From contig NZ_CALJAH010000055.1 in NCBI RefSeq assembly GCF_938028185.1, positions 1 to 10,823 of the forward strand: DNA of 10,823 nt. The letters run 5' to 3'. Under the pieces are notes generated by a model. That model saw nothing but the letters and a program-made list of their open reading frames with translations, did no database searches and had not been told where the DNA came from. Below are positions 7,260-10,823 of the stretch, piece by piece. The stretch is from an uncultured Cardiobacterium sp. (GTDB lineage: Bacteria > Pseudomonadota > Gammaproteobacteria > Cardiobacteriales > Cardiobacteriaceae). A program made the position numbers and the translations under genes. Each line of letters opens with the position of its first letter. Within the stretch, counting starts at the first letter, position 1.

Positions 7260-7979
7260 TCAGGTGTGCGACAGCGCGCCAAAGCGGCGCTCGCGGTGGT
7301 GATAGGCGGCGAATGCCGCTTGCAGTTGTGCTTCGCCGAAGTCCGGCCACAGCACGTCGGTGAACCACAGTTCGGCGTAGGCGAGCTCCCACAGGTGGAA
7401 GTTGCTCAGGCGCATTTCACCGCTGCTGCGGATGAGCAGGTCCACTGGCGGCAGGTCGGGCATCGGGCGGTGGGCTGCGAAATCACTTTCGTTGATGGTG
7501 TCCGCTTGCAGTTCGCCCCGCGCGACCGCTTGCGCCAAACGGCGGGCGGTTTCGCACAATGCCCATTGGCCGCTGTAGTTGATGGCAAGGACGACGTTCA
7601 TGCGCGTGCCGTCGGCCGTCAGCGCTTCGGCGGCGTCTATGGCGTTGCAGAGCGAGGCGGAGAGCGGGGCGCGGTCGCCGAGGACACGCAGGCGGATGTC
7701 GTTCTTCCGCATTTTTTCCGCTTCTTCGCGCAGCGCCGCTTCAATCAGTTCCATCAGCACCTTGACTTCGTGCGCGGGACGGCGCCAGTTTTCGGTGCTG
7801 AAGGCGTAAAGGCTGAGGGTTTGCACGCCCGCCTTGGCGCAGGCGGTAACGACGCGGTCCACCGCCACCCGCCCGGCCTTGTGGCCAAAGGCACGCGGGC
7901 GCAGGTGTTGCTGCGCCCAGCGGCCATTGCCATCCATGATGATGGCGACGTGGGCAGGCGGGGTTTGCGCGGCGCTCAT
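7260..7979 (-). CDS. uppS: Undecaprenyl diphosphate synthase UppS (cis-prenyltransferase)
   Basis: UppS extends farnesyl diphosphate with eight isopentenyl units to C55 undecaprenyl diphosphate, the lipid carrier for peptidoglycan and O-antigen. The product is 239 aa, normal for the family. Catalytic Asp16 lies in HVAIIMDGNGRWA (10-22), STENWRRP is at 61-68, and the C-terminal signature runs 180-203 (DLLIRSSGEMRLSNF, then LWELAYAEL). The diphosphate-binding Arg184, Arg190 and Ser192 are kept. Two usually constant spots differ from the common form: RTGGE reads RSSGE, and NYGGRWD reads NYSGQWA (134-140). The start ATG at 7979 shares its first base with the frr stop (TGATG); an in-frame TTG directly before it is less likely. 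The neighbours are the usual ones. Confidence 0.96.
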   Translation of the reverse strand: MSAAQTPPAHVAIIMDGNGRWAQQHLRPRAFGHKAGRVAVDRVVTACAKAGVQTLSLYAFSTENWRRPAHEVKVLMELIEAALREEAEKMRKNDIRLRVLGDRAPLSASLCNAIDAAEALTADGTRMNVVLAINYSGQWALCETARRLAQAVARGELQADTINESDFAAHRPMPDLPPVDLLIRSSGEMRLSNFHLWELAYAELWFTDVLWPDFGEAQLQAAFAAYHHRERRFGALSHT

Positions 7980-8536
7980 CAAACTTCCATCAGTTCCTTT
8001 TCTTTGTCGGCGAGGACTTTGTCCACCTGTTCGACGTATTTGTCGGTCAGTTTCTGGATTTCCGCCTCGGCACGGCGCTCGTCGTCTTCGGATGCCTGTT
8101 TGTCGGTGACGAGCTGTTTGATGCTTTGGTTGGCATCGCGGCGCACGTTGCGGATGGCGACTTTTGCCTGTTCGCCTTCGTTACGCACGACTTTGACCAA
8201 ATCCTTGCGCCGTTCTTCGGTGAGCGGCGGCAGGTTGATGTGGATGTTTTGTCCGGCGGTGTTCGGCGTCAGGCCGAGGTCGGAGTTAATCAGCGCTTTT
8301 TCGATGACGGCGACCATGTTGCGCTCCCATACCTGGATGGTGAGGCTGCGGTAGTCGGTGACGGAGACGTTCGCCGCCTGCGACAGCGGCACCATTGAGC
8401 CGTAGTATTCGACCTGGACGTGGTCCAGCAGGCTGACGTTTGCCCGTCCGGTGCGGATTTTGCTCAACTCGTGTTCGAGCGACTGCACGGATTTTTCCAT
8501 GCGCGTGGCGGCATCTTTCTGGATGGTCTGCATCAT
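7979..8536 (-). CDS. frr: Ribosome recycling factor Frr
   Basis: Frr, with EF-G, splits the post-termination ribosome so that it can re-initiate. The product is 185 aa, exactly the family's usual length. It shows the long-helix domain I with LSKIRTGRANVSLLD (24-38), the small beta domain II with VEYYGSMVPLSQAANV, the NIHINLPPLTEERRKDLVK stretch, and RNVRRDANQ on the last helix. The start is ATG at 8536 or the adjacent ATG at 8533; AAGGAG lies 5 nt from the first and 8 nt from the second. The pyrH stop forms part of that site (TAAGGAG), so translation of the two genes is probably coupled. The order pyrH-frr-uppS-cdsA is conserved in many proteobacteria. Confidence 0.98.
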   Translation of the reverse strand: MMQTIQKDAATRMEKSVQSLEHELSKIRTGRANVSLLDHVQVEYYGSMVPLSQAANVSVTDYRSLTIQVWERNMVAVIEKALINSDLGLTPNTAGQNIHINLPPLTEERRKDLVKVVRNEGEQAKVAIRNVRRDANQSIKQLVTDKQASEDDERRAEAEIQKLTDKYVEQVDKVLADKEKELMEV

Positions 8537-8545
8537 ATAAACTCC

Positions 8546-9271
8546 TTAGGCGTGAATGACCGTGCCAACGCCGTCATCGAAGACAGCACGCACGATTTCA
8601 TCGGGTTTGGTCATGTCAAATACCACCATCGGCATATCATTGTCGCGGCACATCACCACGGAAGTTGCGTCCATGACATTGAGGTTTTCGGTGAGTACCT
8701 GACGGTAGCTGAGGGCGTCGTATTTTACCGCATCATCAAAGCGTTTGGGGTCTTTGGAATAGACGCCATCGACCTTGGTCGCCTTGAACATCGCATCGAC
8801 TTCCAGCTCAATCGCACGCAGGCTGGCGGCGCTATCGGTAGTGAAAAACGGGTTGCCGGTGCCGGCGGCGCAGATGACCACCCTGCCCTTTTCCAGGTGG
8901 CGGATGGCGCGGCGGCGGATGAACGGCTCGCAGACCTGGTCGATAATCAGCGCCGACATTACCCGCACCGGCACGTCAATCTGCTCCAGCGCGTCCTGAA
9001 TGGCAAGCGCATTCATCAGCGTCGCCAGCATTCCCATGTGGTCGCCGGTGACGCGCTCCATGCCGAGCGCCGCCAGTTGCGCGCCACGAAAGAGGTTGCC
9101 GCCGCCGACAACAATGGCGATTTCCACGCCGGATTCCACCAGTTGGCGGATTTCGCCCGCGATGCGGCGTACTACTTTCGCGTCCAGACCAAAAGCCTGG
9201 TCGCCCATCAGCGCCTCGCCGCTCATTTTCAGCAAAATTCTTTTGTATTTAGGGGGATTGCCTGTAGTCAT
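8546..9271 (-). CDS. pyrH: Uridylate kinase (UMP kinase) PyrH
   Basis: PyrH phosphorylates UMP to UDP with ATP in the cytoplasm, an essential step of pyrimidine nucleotide synthesis. The product is 241 aa, the standard length for this hexameric amino-acid-kinase-fold enzyme. Motifs seen: KMSGEAL (15-21), VVGGGNLFRG (54-63), GDHMGMLAT (76-84), GTGNPFFTTDSAA (137-149) and KVDGVYSKDP (166-175). The frame is open further upstream to 9364, but that part lies over the tsf terminator and promoter. The ATG at 9271 has CCGGAGAA a few bases upstream and gives the normal N-terminus (MTTGNPPKYKRILLKMSG). It is the first gene of the unit that starts at the -10 element near 9,306-9,311. Confidence 0.98.
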   Translation of the reverse strand: MTTGNPPKYKRILLKMSGEALMGDQAFGLDAKVVRRIAGEIRQLVESGVEIAIVVGGGNLFRGAQLAALGMERVTGDHMGMLATLMNALAIQDALEQIDVPVRVMSALIIDQVCEPFIRRRAIRHLEKGRVVICAAGTGNPFFTTDSAASLRAIELEVDAMFKATKVDGVYSKDPKRFDDAVKYDALSYRQVLTENLNVMDATSVVMCRDNDMPMVVFDMTKPDEIVRAVFDDGVGTVIHA

Positions 9272-9305
9272 GTGTGTGTTCTCCGGATTGTTATAGGGCG
9301 CGCGC

Positions 9306-9334
9306 ATTATACGTTGCGTGGCATAAAAAAACCG
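9306..9334 (-). promoter_or_regulatory. Candidate promoter for pyrH-frr-uppS-cdsA-rseP
   Basis: A perfect TATAAT lies at 9311-9306 on the minus strand, about 34 nt before the pyrH ATG. The expected -35 position 17 nt upstream reads CGGTTT (9334-9329), a poor match that falls inside the terminator stem and U-tract behind tsf. The -10 may therefore depend on an activator, or the promoter may be moderate. Having it directly after the terminator fits a separate pyrH transcription unit, as known in other proteobacteria. Confidence 0.55.
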
Positions 9335-9352
9335 CCGACGGGCGGCGGTTTT
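9325..9352 (-). terminator. Intrinsic terminator of rpsB-tsf
   Basis: On the minus strand AAAACCGCCG (9352-9343), loop CCCGT, and CGGCGGTTTT (9337-9328) form a 10-bp stem. The T-run is seven residues long (9331-9325), its first part lying in the stem. It sits 15 nt past the tsf stop. The other orientation lacks a comparable U-tract, so it acts on rpsB-tsf. Confidence 0.88.
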
Positions 9353-9367
9353 GCGGGCGGTCAAGAC

Positions 9368-10249
9368 TTAAACGCCTTTGGCCTGCGCCATAACTTCGGC
9401 GACAAAATCGGATTCTTCCTTCTCGATGCCTTCGCCCAGCTCGAAGCGGGTGAATTGCACCACGTCAGCGCCTTTTTCTTTCAGCAACTGCTCAACGGTG
9501 ATGTCCGGGTTTTTGACGAAAGACTGCCCTTTCAGCGTCACTTCGCTGAACAGCTTTTTCATCGCGCCTTCGACCATCTTCTCGATGATGTTCGCCGGTT
9601 TGCCGCTTTGTTCGGCCTTGGCGCGGTGGATTTCGTTTTCCTTGTCGAGGAAATCCTGCGGCAGGGAAGCGGCGTCCAGCGAAATCGGGTTGCTGGCAGC
9701 GATGTGCATGGCGATGTCTTTCGCCAGTTCAACGTCGCCGGTGGTGATTTCTACCAGCACGCCGATTTTTTGACCGTGCAGATAGTGGCCGATAACGCCG
9801 CTGCCCGCAGTCAGGGTGACGAAACGGCGGATGGTCATGTTTTCGCCGATTTTCGCGACCAGCTCGCGGCGACGCTCGTCGGCGGTGACACCCGGTGCGA
9901 CTTCGGCGGCGTTGAGCGCGTCAATGTCGGCCAGCTTTTGCGTGCGCGCCACTTCGGCGAGACGGTTGGCAAAACCACGGAACTCGTCACCCATGGCCAC
10001 GAAATCAGTTTCGCAGTTGGCTTCAAGGATGGTCGCTTCCTTGGCGTCGTCGCTGATGGAAACGACCAGCGCACCTTCGGCGGCAACGCGGCCGGCTTTC
10101 TTGTCGGCCTTGGCGAGGCCGGTTTTGCGCATATGTTCAACGGCAGCTTCAATATCGCCTTTGGTTTCAAGCAGTGCCTTCTTGCACTCCATCATGCCTG
10201 CGCCGGTACGTTCGCGCAGTTCTTTTACTAATTGGGCGGAAATGGACAT
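9368..10249 (-). CDS. tsf: Translation elongation factor Ts
   Basis: EF-Ts is the guanine-nucleotide exchange factor that reloads EF-Tu with GTP. The product is 293 aa, close to the usual ~283-295. An N-terminal UBA-like domain (about 4-40) contains LVKELRERTGAGMMECKKAL, and the EF-Tu-contacting motif CETDFVA is at 79-85. The core dimerisation region and a C-terminal helical module follow. The start at 10249 gives MSISAQLVKEL with AGGAG 6 nt upstream; an in-frame TTG six bases earlier overlaps that site and is unlikely. It lies 68 nt after rpsB, the near-universal rpsB-tsf pairing, and ends at a strong intrinsic terminator. Confidence 0.98.
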   Translation of the reverse strand: MSISAQLVKELRERTGAGMMECKKALLETKGDIEAAVEHMRKTGLAKADKKAGRVAAEGALVVSISDDAKEATILEANCETDFVAMGDEFRGFANRLAEVARTQKLADIDALNAAEVAPGVTADERRRELVAKIGENMTIRRFVTLTAGSGVIGHYLHGQKIGVLVEITTGDVELAKDIAMHIAASNPISLDAASLPQDFLDKENEIHRAKAEQSGKPANIIEKMVEGAMKKLFSEVTLKGQSFVKNPDITVEQLLKEKGADVVQFTRFELGEGIEKEESDFVAEVMAQAKGV

Positions 10250-10272
10250 ATTCAACTCCTGAAAACAAGGAC

Positions 10273-10293
10273 GGCTGCGGACGTGCCGCAGCC
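10273..10293 (-). other. Hairpin in the rpsB-tsf spacer
   Basis: GGCTGCGG (10273-10280) and CCGCAGCC (10286-10293) form a perfect 8-bp stem with a 5-nt loop. On the minus strand it is followed by an imperfect U-rich run (GTCCTTGTTTTC). It could act as a partial terminator or attenuator lowering tsf relative to rpsB, or as an mRNA-processing barrier. A leaky hairpin at this place is known in Escherichia coli; the function here is inferred. Confidence 0.5.
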
Positions 10294-10317
10294 TTTAATC
10301 ATGCAAAAACAGACAAA

Positions 10318-10823
10318 TTACTCAGCGTCGCCGCTTTCGGCAGCTTCAGCAGCCGGTTCATCAGCCACGACCGCTTCTTCCAGCGCCTTCTCGGCGTTCT
10401 CGCCGCCACGGGCGGTCACAGAAGCCTTGGCTTCCTCAATTGCGCTGGCGACCGCATCAACGTAGAGGCGGATGGCACGAACAGAGTCGTCGTTGCCCGG
10501 AATAATGTAATCGACGCCATCGAGCTGGCTGTTGGTATCGACCACGCCGACGACCGGAATGCCGAGCTTCTTCGCTTCCTGAATGGCGATATGTTCGTGG
10601 CCTACGTCGATGACGAACAGCACATCGGGCAGGCGGCGCATATGGCGGATGCCGGTGAGTGAACGGGCGAGCTTGTCGCGTTCACGGCCAAGGACGATGA
10701 CCTCTTTCTTCACCAGCTTTTGGAACGTGCCGTCTTCGGCCATGCGTTCAATCGCTTCAAGGCGGTTGATGGACTGGCGGATGGTCTTGAAGTTGGTCAT
10801 CATCCCGCCGAGCCAGCGGAAAT
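10318..10823 (-). CDS. rpsB: 30S ribosomal protein uS2 (5' part outside window)
   Basis: uS2 is a small-subunit protein bound late in assembly near the platform and needed for bS1 binding. The last 167 residues are visible, beginning FRWLGGMMTNFKTIRQS, which is about residue 95-100 of the family. Diagnostic stretches are DVLFVIDVGHEHIAIQEA, LGIPVVGVVDTNSQLDGVDY and IIPGNDDSVRAIRLYV. The protein ends with an acidic, Ala/Glu-rich tail (about 30 residues, to SGDAE), longer than in some relatives but common. The stop is TAA at 10320-10318. The promoter and the leader that carries the usual uS2 autoregulation would lie beyond the right edge. It is followed by a spacer hairpin and tsf. Confidence 0.98.
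   Translation of the reverse strand, partial: FRWLGGMMTNFKTIRQSINRLEAIERMAEDGTFQKLVKKEVIVLGRERDKLARSLTGIRHMRRLPDVLFVIDVGHEHIAIQEAKKLGIPVVGVVDTNSQLDGVDYIIPGNDDSVRAIRLYVDAVASAIEEAKASVTARGGENAEKALEEAVVADEPAAEAAESGDAE

Noticed and set aside
7266..8354. Plus-strand open frame of 362 codons opposite uppS and frr
   Set aside because: Antisense shadow of two conserved genes with no family resemblance; the C-terminal part is Ser/Arg-rich low-quality sequence.
9272..9364. N-terminal extension of PyrH by 31 residues
   Set aside because: It would place coding sequence over the tsf terminator and the TATAAT element; the ATG at 9271 with its own ribosome binding site gives the standard 241-aa protein.
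8420..10231. Plus-strand open frame of 603 codons opposite frr, pyrH and tsf
   Set aside because: It lies antisense to three well-recognised genes, has His/Phe/Asp/Ala-rich sequence with no recognisable domain, and arises from strong G/C third-position bias of the real genes.

Overview
The window is a bacterial chromosome segment in which every convincing gene lies on the minus strand, so transcription runs from right to left. It holds a translation and envelope housekeeping cluster (about 4,930-10,823) followed by a type IV pilus assembly operon (1-4,656). Family-level protein matches point to a gammaproteobacterium. The housekeeping half is GC-rich (roughly 60%) and the pilus half is much more AT-rich (roughly 40-50%). 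Cardiobacteriaceae (Cardiobacterium-like) is my best guess, but it is unverified and rests only on overall character.

Housekeeping block, in transcription order: rpsB (its 5' part lies outside the window), tsf, then a strong intrinsic terminator. A consensus -10 element starts a second unit of pyrH, frr, uppS, cdsA and rseP. These genes are close-packed: pyrH-frr are 9 nt apart, frr-uppS overlap by one base, uppS-cdsA are 14 nt apart and cdsA-rseP 28 nt apart. Together they supply ribosomal protein uS2, elongation factor Ts, UMP kinase, ribosome recycling factor, the undecaprenyl-PP synthase for wall and LPS carriers, the CDP-diacylglycerol synthase for phospholipids, and the intramembrane site-2 protease of the envelope stress response. 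dxr, usually found in this cluster, is absent from the stretch, and bamA does not follow rseP.

Positions 4,657-5,027 form a 371-nt gene-free gap at the junction of the two compositional domains. It contains a perfect 10-bp hairpin, a weak promoter candidate for pilM, and a GC-rich patch of short repeats just before the pilM ribosome binding site.

Pilus block, in transcription order: pilM, pilN, pilO, pilP, pilQ. The first four are translationally coupled by overlaps of 1, 4 and 11 nt, and pilQ starts 22 nt after pilP. PilM (cytoplasmic actin-like), PilN and PilO (inner membrane) and PilP (periplasmic) form the alignment subcomplex that links the inner-membrane motor to the PilQ secretin. pilQ runs off the left edge: 598 codons are visible and its C-terminal barrel end is missing.

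I see no mobile element, CRISPR array, tRNA or rRNA, and no convincing novel system. The points worth a second look are the synteny break that coincides with the composition shift, the noncanonical lipobox of PilP, and a few intergenic structures.
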